From NCBI RefSeq assembly GCF_963678635.1, contig NC_087063.1, positions 4,994,580 through 5,058,579 on the forward strand: a stretch of DNA of 64,000 bases, given 5' to 3'. The notes under the pieces are model-generated. The model had not been told where the DNA came from. It ran no database searches and saw nothing but the letters and a program-made list of their open reading frames with translations. This document shows positions 12,747-24,625 of the stretch, piece by piece (position 1 is the first letter of the stretch; each line of letters starts with the position of its first letter). Origin of the DNA: Symsagittifera roscoffensis (lineage: Eukaryota > Xenacoelomorpha > Acoela > Convolutidae). Position numbers and translations under genes: made by a program.

Positions 12747-14271
12747 AAGGTTTATGATGATGGATGCAATAATTGGGTTAGAGTTTTTTAAATTGTTAAA
12801 CTGTTAGTACTTACGCGTTTTGTGTGGTTACCTTACCTTGAGACATAGATTGTCGTGGTTGGACGGGTTGGAGAGAGAGTAGTATATCGATTCGTGAGAA
12901 TGATTTTTTACTTTCTCTTGACTAAGTTCTAAATTAAGATAGACTTACATAAACTTACTTAGGGGTTGTGATTTGTGATCAAGGGTTGGAGAATAGTAAA
13001 TCAATCCACGAGGTTCACGTATAATTAGAACGCGAGTAGATCATTACAAACTATTTTATGACCTACTAAGTTTAAGTGTTTTAGCCTGGGTCATCTAAGA
13101 GGAAGAGAATCAAGTGAAGGATGAGTAACCGAAGTTCTTCACTGCTTATCCTAATTAAATTGGTTAGTTCTTTCAAAAATTTCTATTAGTCCTGAGTCTT
13201 TGATAAGGGTTGGGTAGTGAATCGGCGTTTGAGGTCGCTAGACACTTTAAAAATGTGGCGAGGGGGGAAGGCTCCTTTTCTCTTAACAAATCTTTATGAA
13301 CGGAAAAACTGTATGGAAAAAATCAAAAAGTTTTAACTTTATAAGCATTGACGGTTTTTGTATTTTTTTATGACCATAACCGTTTCGATAGGAAAAAACA
13401 GTCAAAATGTTTACTCTAAACTCGATCAAAGCTGTTGTTTTTTACCAGTGTAGCTGAAATTTTGTTTGGTAAGCGCTAGAAGTTACTTTACCATTTTTTA
13501 TTTAATCAAAAAGTTCAGTCGTTTTATTTTTTTGACATTTCATGCATGTAGTGCATTGGTTCATACTCGTTTGCTCACATTTAACTTTTGTCTAACACCA
13601 ACGCTTTGACTTACATTTTTATTCAAATTGTTTTTTGGCACAAAAATTACGAGTAAGAACCATCTGAGCTTAAAATTCGGAATGCTTTTTTTTTTTGCAA
13701 AATTCGGGTTATAAATTTACCCAAAAAACAACAATTTTTTTTTTGAATTTTTATAGTGAATTAAAAAAACACCAAAACTATAAAATCAATTACTATCAAA
13801 ATTATATCGAAGGTCAACAAGTTTTACTTAGGCCAACAAAGTTTAAGAATCTTACGCAGGCCAACAAAGTTTAAGAAAAATAGAGCAAATGGCAGCATCA
13901 GTCGTTATTGTATAAATAGTAGGTTTAGCACCATTCAAGTTACTGAAGGATTTCTTCAAATTTTATGTCAGTAAATGAAAAGCTAAAATTACTGCGGAAA
14001 GGATTCTAAATACATAGCTTTTTCCTGTTTCCTTTGTACTATCATGAAGTGAATCGGTAGATTTCTTCCTAATCACAGATTGTACTTTGTCCTTGGTCTT
14101 CTCGCAATACATGGTATTTCTCGTATTGTTTGGAAAATTGGCGGTGATTTTATGAGTCGGAGAAACATTTCTAATAAATTGTCTATTTCATGTAACATTT
14201 TTGCAATTTTGCAATTGTCTAATTATAAAATCTAATTTTTCTAAATCTAAATTAGTTACGGTCTTGTTCGA
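12747..14271 (-). other. 5' leader of element A
   Basis: This non-coding stretch lies between the primer-binding site and ORF1. Bases 12800-13250 are clearly similar to the B leader (39900-40330), including the shared blocks GGGTTGGAGAATAGTAAATC and GTGAAGGATGA. From 13270 rightwards the sequence is also the first unit of the 1.47-kb tandem array. On the minus strand it contains GTAAGT-type potential splice donors near 12956. No gene is visible. Confidence 0.6.
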
Positions 14272-14288
14272 GACTTTTGGTCGCACCA
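14272..14288 (-). promoter_or_regulatory. Primer-binding site of element A
   Basis: On the minus strand, two bases after the LTR end, the sequence reads TGGTGCGACCAAAAGTC. It begins with TGG, the complement of a tRNA CCA end, and matches the element B site in its first 11 bases. The same site is repeated in every unit of the array. The tRNA species was not identified. Confidence 0.6.
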
Positions 14289-14290
14289 GA

Positions 14291-14703
14291 TGAGTTATGT
14301 ACGGTTGATTGCACTCATAGAGTTATTTCAGATAAGGTACACCGTCTGCTCGTCACGCTATCTTATTTTCGGCCGGATAGGTTCGTACAACTTCTTAGTC
14401 TAATTCCGATCTTTAATCTTACTCTTATATCTCCTCGTCTCAATAGATCTAGTGTATACTGGTTTATGCGAGTTAGTTTCCAGAAGGAGAACAACTGTAT
14501 TCTAATTGTAATTCAAATTCTTCATTATACTGATAAAAATTTATTGATTGGTTTCTATTTTTCAGCAAAAATGGATCCAAATTACCTGTACCTTCGAATG
14601 CAGAATCTGCGAGGCTTCTGTATGATTGGGCGAAAGAATATATTCCAAATAAATGGAACAGCTCGAATCCCAATTCAATTGACAGATGGTATCTTGGTTA
14701 CCA
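14291..14703 (-). repeat. LTR of element A (array unit 1)
   Basis: This 413-bp sequence starts TGAGTTATGT and ends TTGGTTACCA on the + strand, so it has TG...CA ends. It lies two bases from the primer-binding site. It shares blocks with the B LTR (for example CTGCTCGTCACGCTATCTTA) and has almost the same length (410 bp), but is clearly diverged. It drives transcription leftwards into element A if active. Confidence 0.8.
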
Positions 14704-15763
14704 CAAAGATTCTAAATACAACAGTCAAACAAATCTAAAAGGCTCCTTTTCTCTTAACAAATCTTTATGAACGGAAAAACTGTATGGAAAAAATCAAAAA
14801 GTTTTAACTTTATAAGCATTGACGGTTTTTGTATTTTTTATGACCATAACCGTTTCGATAGGAAAAAACAGTCAAAATGTTTACTCTAAACTCGATCAAA
14901 GCTGTTGTTTTTTACCAGTGTAGCTGAAATTTTGTTTGGTAAGCGCTAGAAGTTACTTTACCACTTTTTTATTTAATCAAAAAGCTCAGTCGTTTTATTT
15001 TTTTGACATTTCATGCATGTAGTGCATTGGTTCACACTCGTTTGCTCACATTTAGCTTTTGTCTAACACCAACGCTTTGACTTACATTTTTATTCAAATT
15101 GTTTTTTGGCACAAAAATTACGAGTAAGAACCATCTGAGCTTAAAATTCGGAATGCTTTTTTTTTTGTGCAAAATTCGGGTTATAAATTTACCCAAAAAA
15201 CAACAATTTTTTTTTTTGAATTTTTATAGTGAATTAAAAGAACACCAAAACTATAAAATCAATTACTATCAAAATTATATCGAAGGTCAACAAGTTTTAC
15301 TTAGGCCAACAAAGTTTAAGAATCTTACGCCGGCCAACAAAGTTTAAGAAAAATAGAGCAAATGGCAGCATCAGTCGTTATTGTATAAATAGTAGGTTTA
15401 GCACCATTCAAGTTACTGAAGGATTTCTTCAAATTTTATGTCAGTAAATGAAAAGCTAAATTTACTGCGGAAAGGATTCTAAATACATAGCTTTTTCCTG
15501 TTTCCTTTGTACTATCATGAAGTGAATCGGTAGATTTCTTCCTAATCACAGATTGTACTTTGTCCTTGGTCTTCTCGCAATACATGATATTTCTCGTATT
15601 GTTTGGAAAATTGGCGGTGATTTTATGAGTCGGAGAAACATATCTAATAAATTGTCTATTTCATGTAACATTTTTGCAATTTTGCAATTGTCTAATTATA
15701 AAATCTAATTTTTCTAAATCTAAATTAGTGACGGTCTTGTTCGAGACTTTTGGTCGCACCAGA

Positions 15764-16176
15764 TGAGTTATGTACGGTTGATTGCACTCATAGAGTAACT
15801 TCAGATAAGGTACAGCGTCTGCTCGTCACGCTATCTTATTTTCGGCCGGATAGGTTCGTACAACTTCTTAGTCTAAATCCGATCTTTAATCTTACTCTTA
15901 TATCTCCTCGTCTCAATAGATCTAGTGTATACTGGTTTATGCGAGTTAGTTTCCAGAAGGAGAACAACTGTATTCTAATTGTAATTCAAATTCTTCATTA
16001 TACTGATAAAAATTTATTGATTGGTTTCTATTTTTCAGCAAAAATGGATCCAAATTACCTGTACCTTCGAATGCAGAATCTGCGAGGCTTCTGTATGATT
16101 GGGTGAAAGAATATATTCCAAATAGATGGAACAGCTCGAATCCCAATTCAATTGACAGATGGTATCTTGGTTACCA
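15764..16176 (-). repeat. Element A-type LTR, array unit 2
   Basis: A 413-bp copy of the LTR at 14291-14703, with the same ends and the same adjacent primer-binding site and leader fragment. Confidence 0.85.
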
Positions 16177-17234
16177 CAAAGATTCTAAATACAACAGTCA
16201 AACAAATCTAAAAGGCTCCTTTTCTCTTAACAAATCTTTATGAACGGAAAAACTGTATGGAAAAAATCAAAAAGTTTTAACTTTATAAGCATTGACGGTT
16301 TTTGTATTTTTTTATGACCATAACCGTTTCGATAGGAAAAAACAGTCAAAATGTTTACTCTTAACTCGATCAAAGCTGTTGTTTTTTACCAGTGTAGCTG
16401 AAATTTTGTTTGGTAAGCGCTAGAAGTTACTTTACCACTTTTTTATTTAATCAAAAAGTTCAGTCGTTTTATTTTTTTGACATTTCATGCATGTAGTGCA
16501 TTGGTTCACACTCGTTTGCTCACATTTAACTTTTGTCTAACACCAACGCTTTGACTTACATTTTTATTCAAATTGTTTTTTGACACAAAACTTACGAGTA
16601 AGAACCATCTGAATTTAAAATTCGGAATGCTTTTTTTTTTGCAAAATTCGGGTTATAAATTTACCCAAAAAACAACAATTTTTTTTTTGAATTTTTATAG
16701 TGAATTAAAAGAACACCAAAACTATAAAATCAATTATTATCAAAATTATATCGAAGGTCAACAAGTTTTACTTAGGCCAACAAAGTTTAAGAATCTTACG
16801 CAGGCCAACAAAGTTTAAGAAAAATAGAGCAAATGGCAGCATCAGTCGTTATTGTATAAATAGTAGGTTTAGCAACATTCAAGTTACTGAAGGATTTCTT
16901 CAAATTTTATGTCAGTAAATGAAAAGCTAAATTTACTGCGGAAAGGATTCTAAATACATAGCTTTTTCCTGTTTCCTTTGTACTATCATGAAGTGAATCG
17001 GTAGATTTCTTCCTAATCACAGATTGTACTTTGTCCTTGGTCTTCTCGCAATACATGGTATTTCTCGTGTTGTTTGGAAAATTGGCGGTGATTTTATGAG
17101 TCGGAGAAACATTTCTAATAAATTGTCTATTTCATGTAACATTTTTGCAATTTTGCAATTGTCTAATTATAAAATCTAATTTTTCTAAATCTAAATTAGT
17201 TACGGTCTTGTTCGAGACTTTTGGTCGCACCAGA

Positions 17235-17647
17235 TGAGTTATGTACGGTTGATTGCACTCATAGAGTAATTTCAGATAAGGTACACCGTCTGCTCGTCAC
17301 GCTATCTTATTTTCGGCCGGATAGGTTCGTACAACTTCTTAGTCTAATTCCGATCTTTAATCTTACTCTTATATCTCCTCGTCTCAATAGATCTAGTGTA
17401 TACTGGTTTATGCGAGTTAGTTTCCAGAAGGAGAACAACTGTATTCTAATTGTAATTCAAATTCTTCATTATACTGATAAAAATTTATTGATTGGTTTCT
17501 ATTTTTCAGCAAAAATGGATCCAAATTACCTGTACCTTCGAATGCAGAATCTGCGAGGCTTCTGTATGATTGGGTGAAAGAATATATTCCAAATAGATGG
17601 AACAGCTCGAATCCCAATTCAATTGACAGATGGTATCTTGGTTACCA
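17235..17647 (-). repeat. Element A-type LTR, array unit 3
   Basis: A 413-bp LTR copy inside the tandem array, with TG...CA ends and adjacent primer-binding site. Confidence 0.85.
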
Positions 17648-18705
17648 CAAAGATTCTAAATACAACAGTCAAACAAATCTAAAAGGCTCCTTTTCTCTTA
17701 ACAAATCTTTATGAACGGAAAAACTGTATGGAAAAAATCAAAAAGTACTAACTTTATAAGCATTGACGGTTTTTGTATTTTTTTATGACCATAACCGTTT
17801 CGATAGGAAAAAACAGTCAAAATGTTTACTCTAAACTCGATCAAAGCTGTTGTTTTTTACCAATGTAGCTGAAATTTTGTTTGGTAAGCGCTAGAACTTA
17901 CTTTACCACTTTTTTATTTAATCAAAAAGTTCAGTCGTTTTATTTTTTTGACATTTCATGCATGTAGTGCATTGGTTCACACTCGTTTGCTAACATTTAG
18001 CTTTTGTCTAACACCAACGCTTTGACTTACATTTTTATTCAAATTGTTTTTTGACACAAAACTTACGAGTAAGAACCATCTGAGCTTAAAATTCGGAATG
18101 CTTTTTTTTTTGCAAAATTCGGGTTATAAATTTACCCAAAAAACAACAATTTTTTTTTTGAATTTTTATAGTGAATTAAAAGAACACCAAAACTATAAAA
18201 TCAATTACTATCAAAATTATATCGAAGGTCAACAAGTTTTACTTAGGCCAACAAAGTTTAAGAATCTTACGCAGGCCAACAAAGTTTAAGAAAAATAGAG
18301 CAAATGGCAGCATCAGTCGTTATTGTATAAATAGTAGGTTTAGCACCATTCAAGCTACTGAAGGATTTCTTCAAATTTTATGTCAGTAAATGAAAAGCTA
18401 AATTTACTGCGGAAAGGATTCTAAATACATAGCTTTTTCCTGTTTCCTTTGTACTATCATGAAGTGAATCGGTAGATTTCTTCCTAATCACAGATTGTAC
18501 TTTGTCCTTGGTCTTCTCGCAATACATGGTATTTCTCGTTTTGTTTGGAAAATTGGCGGTGATTTTATGAGTCGGAGAAACATTTCTAATAAATTGTCTA
18601 TTTCATGTAACATTTTTGCAATTTTGCAATTGTCTAATTATAAAATCTAATTTTTCTAAATCTAAATTAGTTACGGTCTTGTTCGAGACTTTTGGTCGCA
18701 CCAGA

Positions 18706-19118
18706 TGAGTTATGTACGGTTGATTGCACTCATAGAGTAATTTCAGATAAGGTACACCGTCTGCTCGTCACGCTATCTTATTTTCGGCCGGATAGGTTCG
18801 TACAACTTCTTAGTCTAATTCCGATCTTTAATCTTACTCTTATATCTCCTCGTCTCAATAGATCTAGTGTATACTGGTTTATGCGAGTTAGTTTCCAGAA
18901 GGAGAACAACTGTATTCTAATTGTAATTCAAATTCTTCATTATACTGATAAAAATTTATTGATTGGTTTCTATTTTTCAGCAAAAATGGATCCAAATTAC
19001 CTGTACCTTCGAATGCAGAATCTGCGAGGCTTCTGTATGATTGGGTGAAAGAATATATTCCAAATAGATGGAACAGCTCGAATCCCAATTCAATTGACAG
19101 ATGGTATCTTGGTTACCA
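18706..19118 (-). repeat. Element A-type LTR, array unit 4
   Basis: A 413-bp LTR copy inside the tandem array, with TG...CA ends and adjacent primer-binding site. Confidence 0.85.
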
Positions 19119-20174
19119 CAAAGATTCTAAATACAACAGTCAAACAAATCTAAAAGGCTCCTTTTCTCTTAACAAATCTTTATGAACGGAAAAACTGTAT
19201 GGAAAAAATCAAAAAGTTTTAACTTTATAAGCATTGACGGTTTTTGTATTTTTTTATGACCATAACCGTTTCGATAGGAAAAAACAGTCAAAATGTTTAC
19301 TCTAAACTCGATCAAAGCTGTTGTTTTTTACCAGTGTAGCTGAAATTTTGTTTGGTAAGCGCTAGAAGTTACTTTACCACTTTTTTATTTAACCAAAAAG
19401 TTCAGTCGTTTTATTTTTTTGACATTTCATGCATGTAGTGCATTGGTTCACACTCGTTTGCTCACATTTAACTTTTGTCTAACACCAACGCTTTGACTTA
19501 CATTTTTATTCAAATTGTTTTTTGACAAAAAACTTACGAGTAAGAACCATCTGAGCTTAAAATTCGGAATGCTTTTTTTTTGCAAAGTTCGGGTTATAAA
19601 TTTACCCAAAAAACAACAATTTTTTTTTGAATTTTTATAGTGAATTAAAAGAACACCAAAACTATAAAATCAATTACTATCAAAATTATATCGAAGGTCA
19701 ACAAGTTTTACTTAGGCCAACAAAGTTTAAGAATCTTACGCAGGCCAACAAAGTTTAAGAAAAATAGAGCAAATGGCAGCATCAGTCGTTATTGTATAAA
19801 TAGTAGGTTTAGCACCATTCAAGTTACTGAAGGATTTCTTCAAATTTTATGTCAGTAAATGAAAAGCTAAATTTACTGCGGAAAGGATTCTAAATACATA
19901 GCTTTTTCCTGTTTCCTTTGTACTATCATGAAGTGAATCGGTAGATTTCTTCCTAATCACAGATTGTACTTTGTCTTTGGTCTTCTCGCAATACATGGTA
20001 TTTCTCGTATTGTTTGGAAAATTGGCGGTGATTTTATGAGTCGGAGAAACATTTCTAATAAATTGTCTATTTCATGTAACATTTTTGCAATTTTGCAATT
20101 GTCTAATTATAAAATCTAATTTTTCTAAATCTAAATTAGTTACGGTCTTGTTCGAGACTTTTGGTCGCACCAGA

Positions 20175-20587
20175 TGAGTTATGTACGGTTGATTGCACTC
20201 ATAGAGTAATTTCAGATAAGGTACACCGTCTGCTCGTCACGCTATCTTATTTTCGGCCGGATAGGTTCGTACAACTTCTTAGTCTAATTCCGATCTTTAA
20301 TCTTACTCTTATATCTCCTCGTCTCAATAGATCTAGTGTATACTGGTTTATGCGAGTTAGTTTCCAGAAGGAGAACAACTGTATTCTAATTGTAATTCAA
20401 ATTCTTCATTATACTGATAAAAATTTATTGATTGGTTTCTATTTTTCAGCAAAAATGGATCCAAATTACCTGTACCTTCGAATGCAGAATCTGCGAGGCT
20501 TCTGTATGATTGGGTGAAAGAATATATTCCAAATAGATGGAACAGCTCGAATCCCAATTCAATTGACAGATGGTATCTTGGTTACCA
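20175..20587 (-). repeat. Element A-type LTR, array unit 5
   Basis: This is the last complete 413-bp LTR copy. The following partial unit (20625-21236) ends before its own LTR. Confidence 0.85.
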
Positions 20588-21333
20588 CAAAGATTCTAAA
20601 TACAACAGTCAAACAAATCTAAAAGGCTCCTTTTCTCTTAACAAATCTTTATGAACGGAAAAACTGTATGGAAAAAATCAAAAAGTTTTAACTTTATAAG
20701 CATTGACGGTTTTTGTATTTTTTTATGACCATAACCGTTTCGATAGGAAAAAACAGTCAAAATGTTTACTCTAAACTCGATCAAAGCTGTTGTTTTTTAC
20801 CAGTGTAGCTGAAATTTTGTTTGGTAAGCGCTAGAAGTTACTTTACCACCTTTTTATTTAATCAAAAAGTTCAGTCGTTTTATTTTTTTGACATTTCATG
20901 CATGTAGTGCATTGGTTCACACTCGTTTGCTCGCATTTAACTTTTGTCTAACACCAACGCTTTGACTTACATTTTTATTCAAATTGTTTTTTGACACAAA
21001 ACTTACGAGTAAGAACCATCTGAGCTTAAAATTCGGAATGCTTTTTTTGCAAAATTCGGGTTATAAATTTACCCAAAAAACAACAATTTTTTTTTGACTT
21101 TTTATAGTGAATTAAAAGAACACCAAAACTATAAAATCAATTACTATCAAAATTATATCGAAGGTCAACAAGTTTTACTTAGGCCAACAAAGTTTAAGAA
21201 TCTTACGCAGGCCAACAAAGTTTAAGAAAAATAGAGGCTCCATAAGCTTGGGCGAAAAGTTTGAAAAGTTGTTTTTAAGTGAAATATTGGTTTTTTATAT
21301 GCTAAAAACGACTTTTTGGCTATCAAACAAAAT

Positions 21334-21730
21334 TATATTAGTTTTTACAATTTTTTGGCAAGTATCATTTTTTTATAACATGGTTGGGCCACGGAATAGG
21401 CTCACTTTGATAAAAGTTTGACAGTAACTAGTTCTATTTTTGTTGAATGTTTTATAGACTAAAATTTTTCAACAAGATCCATTGTTGGGGTACAATTTTG
21501 GGACTAATTTAGTTTAAATTGACAGACGCGCGTGAAGTATCCCAATTTAAACTAAATTAGTCCCAAAATTTTACCCCAACAATGGATCTTGTTAAAAAAT
21601 TTTAGTCTATAAAACATTCAACAAAAATAGAACCAGTTACTGTCAAACTTTTATCACAGTGAGCCTATTCCGTGGCCCAACCATGTTATAAAAAAATGAT
21701 ACTTGCCAAAACATTGTAAAAACTAATATA
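21334..21730. repeat. Foldback: 188-bp inverted repeat with 21-bp spacer
   Basis: Left arm 21334-21521 and right arm 21543-21730 are reverse complements with only a few mismatches; the spacer is 21522-21542. The right arm is bracketed by a direct repeat GTGAAGTATCCCA (21532-21544 and 21731-21743). There is no coding capacity. It could be a foldback/MITE-type DNA element or an inverted duplication made by template switching. Confidence 0.9.
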
Positions 21731-21743
21731 GTGAAGTATCCCA

Positions 21744-22094
21744 TCTTATTTCATCTTTTTAAAGCCTAAGCGTCAAATTAAATCATTACAAATTAAATAT
21801 GGGCAAGCATTTGCTGTTATGACAACAATACGAGACGATAAGTATATTAGTTTGAACTTCACATAAAGAGTGTATGGGAGGGAGGATACACCATAGAAAA
21901 ATTACAATTTTTTTTGTAATTTTTCGATTAACTTTTTAAAGAAAATTTCAACAAAAACTGTTTCAACAATGTTGAAGGTCAGTTGCAACCCACCAAGTTT
22001 TTACCTTGATGCAAGTCGCGTTTGGTAATTTGAAAAATCAGTTTTGTCAAACATAACCTTTGAACAGTGGAAAACAAGAAAACTATTCTTTTCT

Positions 22095-22158
<64 letters not shown>

Positions 22159-22605
22159 AAATTAACCCTCTCACACTAAACCAACTTTCAAGAGAGGATT
22201 CCAAATTGTTCCAGCGCGAAATTAACATCGAGGAAAAAAGAGCCGTATAAATAAGGATGGCGTAGTATCTATGACGACCAGCATTTCATGAATACATCTA
22301 TTTTCACGGCAGGTGAGCCTAATAGGGGATGGCCTTCAGAAATGTGCGTGGCTATGGGGACCAATCATGACAGTTCTGCTCAGGATTTTTCGATAGCTGA
22401 TTACCAATGTGACTTTGTAAATATTGAAATGTGTGTTGCTTGTATTTGGTGATCTGTTGTATGTTTACAAGGAAATATGGAAATTTTAGTCACACCGTTT
22501 TAGTCACACCAACTTATTATGGATATTCATAGTCAGACATAAAGTTCACCATGAAAAATTTTAGCTCATTTTTTCATTCTAGCGAGTAAAAAAAATGCTG
22601 TGCAC
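21744..22605. other. Spacer between the foldback and element B
   Basis: AT-rich sequence without a convincing gene. It holds a (TA)n tract and the left flank of the element B insertion. Confidence 0.6.
22098..22156. repeat. (TA)n microsatellite
   Basis: About 59 bp of uninterrupted alternating A and T. The short open frame that reads through it (YIYIYI) is an artefact. Confidence 0.95.
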
Positions 22606-22609
22606 TAGT
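22606..22609. repeat. Target-site duplication, left copy
   Basis: TAGT directly abuts the left LTR (TGAGTT...) and recurs at 41500-41503 after the right LTR. A 4-bp duplication is typical of Ty3/gypsy integration. Confidence 0.7.
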
Positions 22610-23019
22610 TGAGTTATAACCGATGTGGTTAACTCATAGAGTAATTTCGGATAGGGTACACCGTCTGCTCGTCACGCTATCTTATTTTCGGCCGGATAGA
22701 TTCGTGCAACTTCTTAGTCTAATACCGATCCTAATCTTACTCTTATACTTTCTAGTCTCAGAGTGTTTAACTAGTCTCTGCTAAGCTCAATAGATCTAGA
22801 GTATACTGGTTTCTTGCGGCTGCTGAAGTTCTCTTGGAGAGACAACTAATTTCTAAGTTAAATTCAAATCTCTCTGGTGCTGAAATTACAAGTAATTTCA
22901 GCACTTACAAATAAGTGGGTTGTTAGTTAGATGGATCATGATTGGTTAATATTAAACACTTTACAGTGGTAAAATATCTAATTTATCCAATCATAAAATA
23001 TAGTTCAGATCAGGTTCCA
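22610..23019 (-). repeat. 3' LTR of element B
   Basis: This 410-bp sequence starts TGAGTTATAAC and ends AGGTTCCA on the + strand and matches 41090-41499 except for about six transitions. In element orientation it is the downstream LTR. The flanking inside sequence (23020 onward) gives a short purine run GGATGGG just before it, a weak candidate for the polypurine tract. Confidence 0.93.
22877..22904. promoter_or_regulatory. 28-bp perfect dyad in the B LTR (3' copy)
   Basis: Two 13-base arms (GTGCTGAAATTAC and its exact complement) are separated by AA. The same dyad is at 41357-41384 in the 5' LTR. It is absent from the element A LTR. It lies near the start of the LTR in element orientation, so it could be a U3 protein-binding site or an RNA hairpin. 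Confidence 0.75.
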
Positions 23020-24616
23020 CCCATCCGGGTTTTACAGAGTTTTTTGGAATTATCTTTCTGTAATTCAAAGGATGGATGATGAACGTTGGTATTTGGCGAA
23101 CATCGTATTCTTGTCCGGTTCCTCTTGTTAGAGAAGTTCCAGGACGCTGGAGTTAGGGGCATCAATCGTTGTGTCTTCTTGTGATAACGACTGTGTTTCC
23201 CAACGAAATCAATCTGATTTCAAAATGGTTTGCTATGACGGGTTTTTCTGTATTATGTAGAGAACTTGTTTTGTGTTCAACCTCGTCTGGGAATGGCGTG
23301 GAGATTGTGCGTGGAGGGGATGCCATGTAACTCGGATCTGTACGTATACTTGAACATCGAGGTGGTCATTGGTCTAATTCAATGAAGTCCTTCTCTGCGA
23401 AGTCAAGTCGTACTCTAAATCCTTTGAGTTGTGATTGTGGACGGCATATCGGTTGTGGTTAGCCATTCTTGTTCTAGTATAGTGGGGTCATTTTGTCTTT
23501 GGATGTTCGTCTTTGTTGTTGTATGCTGATCTATATACTGCAAAGTATGATTTACATTTTATAAAATTTTTATTAGTTCAGTGTTTTAATTATGATTTTA
23601 GTTAGTTGTTTTCACAAAAGCCTTTTATTTTAGTTCGGTTATTTTGAAGAGTTACTCACCCTTGAGTACCTCTTATTAAAAATAGAAGTGTGGTCACAAA
23701 GCGTGGATGTAGCGCGGTGGGTTAGGCCGGCTATAGAGCATGCTCAGGACGTCCTCTCTGGTGGGTTAGGCCAGGAGTGGGAGTATGATTTCGTGCGGTT
23801 TCTTTGAGAGGTCCTGTTATGTGATAACTTTTTATGTTGGGTTTATATTGGTCTTTCTTATGTTCCTTTGGTTGTGTCCTTTTTTCAAAAACCAAATTGT
23901 TTTTGTTATGGGTTTGTCTTTCGACTTTTTTGTGTTTTATTATTTCTTTCTTAGACTTTATAATAGTCTTCAAAAGAATAAATTATCCAGTTTTAAACTG
24001 GGTTAATCCGGTTTGGGTACCGTTGGTTTTCTTTTCTTAGTCATGCTGTTATTTTATGATTTGTGGTGTTTTTGTAAGCTGCGTTGGTTAGGTTGGTTTA
24101 GTATATAATTCCTTTCCAACCGGGTTAAAGGAAAGTTTGAAACTTGTTATCGTGTGTTAGAGTTGCTGAGTGTGAAAACTTGAAACTGAAATTCATTATT
24201 TAAACAATTCTTCGTGGGCGAGCTGTGCGAGTTTGGATAGAATTCTTGTGCGAGTGAATGAAAATATCAAAAGGTTAGTACTGCATTTTCATTTTATCAA
24301 TTTACTACATAGAATTTTCATTTTACTGCTAGTTTTGGGGGAAAGTTACGTTATAAATTTTCATCATTATGAAATTTACTGCTTTTGGGGAAACAATTTA
24401 TAAATTAGTTTACTACATTGGTATGAATTTTATTATATTTATCTAGTGCAAAATATTAATAAAGTTTAGAAGAATTTTAACAAGTTTTACTTTTTATTTT
24501 TCTTTTCTGTTTTTTGCAGATGATCGTGGGATGAAGACTAAAAATCTAAATGAAACATGAGTAAAGAATGGTTAGTATTAATTTAAATTTATTAGTGAAG
24601 AATATGTATAAATTAT
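23020..24616. other. 3' non-coding segment of element B
   Basis: About 1.6 kb lies between the ORFX stop and the 3' LTR, without a convincing coding frame on the minus strand. It holds a duplicated GGTGGGTTAGGCC near 23718 and 23760. On the + strand near 24524 a T-rich run ending TTTTTTGCAG resembles a splice acceptor, with a donor-like AAAG/GTTAGT near 24271; no exon can be supported. Confidence 0.5.
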
Positions 24617-24625
24617 ACTTACCTG
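24617..24625 (-). promoter_or_regulatory. Candidate splice donor directly after ORFX
   Basis: On the minus strand the ORFX stop TAA is followed at once by CAG/GTAAGT, a textbook donor. An intron starting here would leave the stop codon at the very end of an exon. No acceptor was assigned. Confidence 0.35.

Larger units (their letters stand above)
1..14703 (-). mobile_element. Element A: degraded Ty3/gypsy-type LTR retroelement
   Basis: This is a minus-strand retroelement whose 5' LTR is at 14291-14703 and whose 3' end lies beyond the left edge of the window. Order from right to left is LTR, primer-binding site, leader, ORF1, ORF2, gag, protease, reverse transcriptase, RNase H and integrase, with the RNase H-integrase part present twice. 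Every module has a recognisable counterpart in element B (22610-41499). All coding modules carry stops or frame shifts, and the reverse-transcriptase catalytic motif is mutated, so it cannot be autonomous. It is clearly older than B. Confidence 0.85.
13270..21236. repeat. 1.47-kb tandem array derived from the element A LTR and leader
   Basis: Five full units and one partial start with GGCTCC at 13270, 14741, 16214, 17685, 19156 and 20625 (periods 1471, 1473, 1471, 1471, 1469). The units are nearly identical. Each contains about 1 kb of leader, the primer-binding site, a 413-bp LTR and 37 bp beyond the LTR end. The first unit is contiguous with element A. The last stops at 21236 before reaching its LTR. 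The repeated short open frames here read through primer-binding site and LTR and are not genes. Confidence 0.95.

Noticed and set aside
14240-14290. TTCGAGAC next to the primer-binding site as part of a real tRNA gene
   Set aside because: The spacing does not allow a 7-base T loop with a paired stem and no box A is present; it is leader sequence.
14277-20557. Repeated open frames of 66-153 codons on both strands in the tandem array
   Set aside because: They read across the primer-binding site and LTR and recur only because the DNA unit is repeated.
22044-22250. Open frame containing a long YIYIYI repeat
   Set aside because: Translation of a (TA)n microsatellite.
23785-24040. Two hydrophobic + strand frames inside the 3' part of element B
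   Set aside because: T-rich DNA gives Phe/Leu-rich frames; no start context or homologue, and they run opposite to the element.
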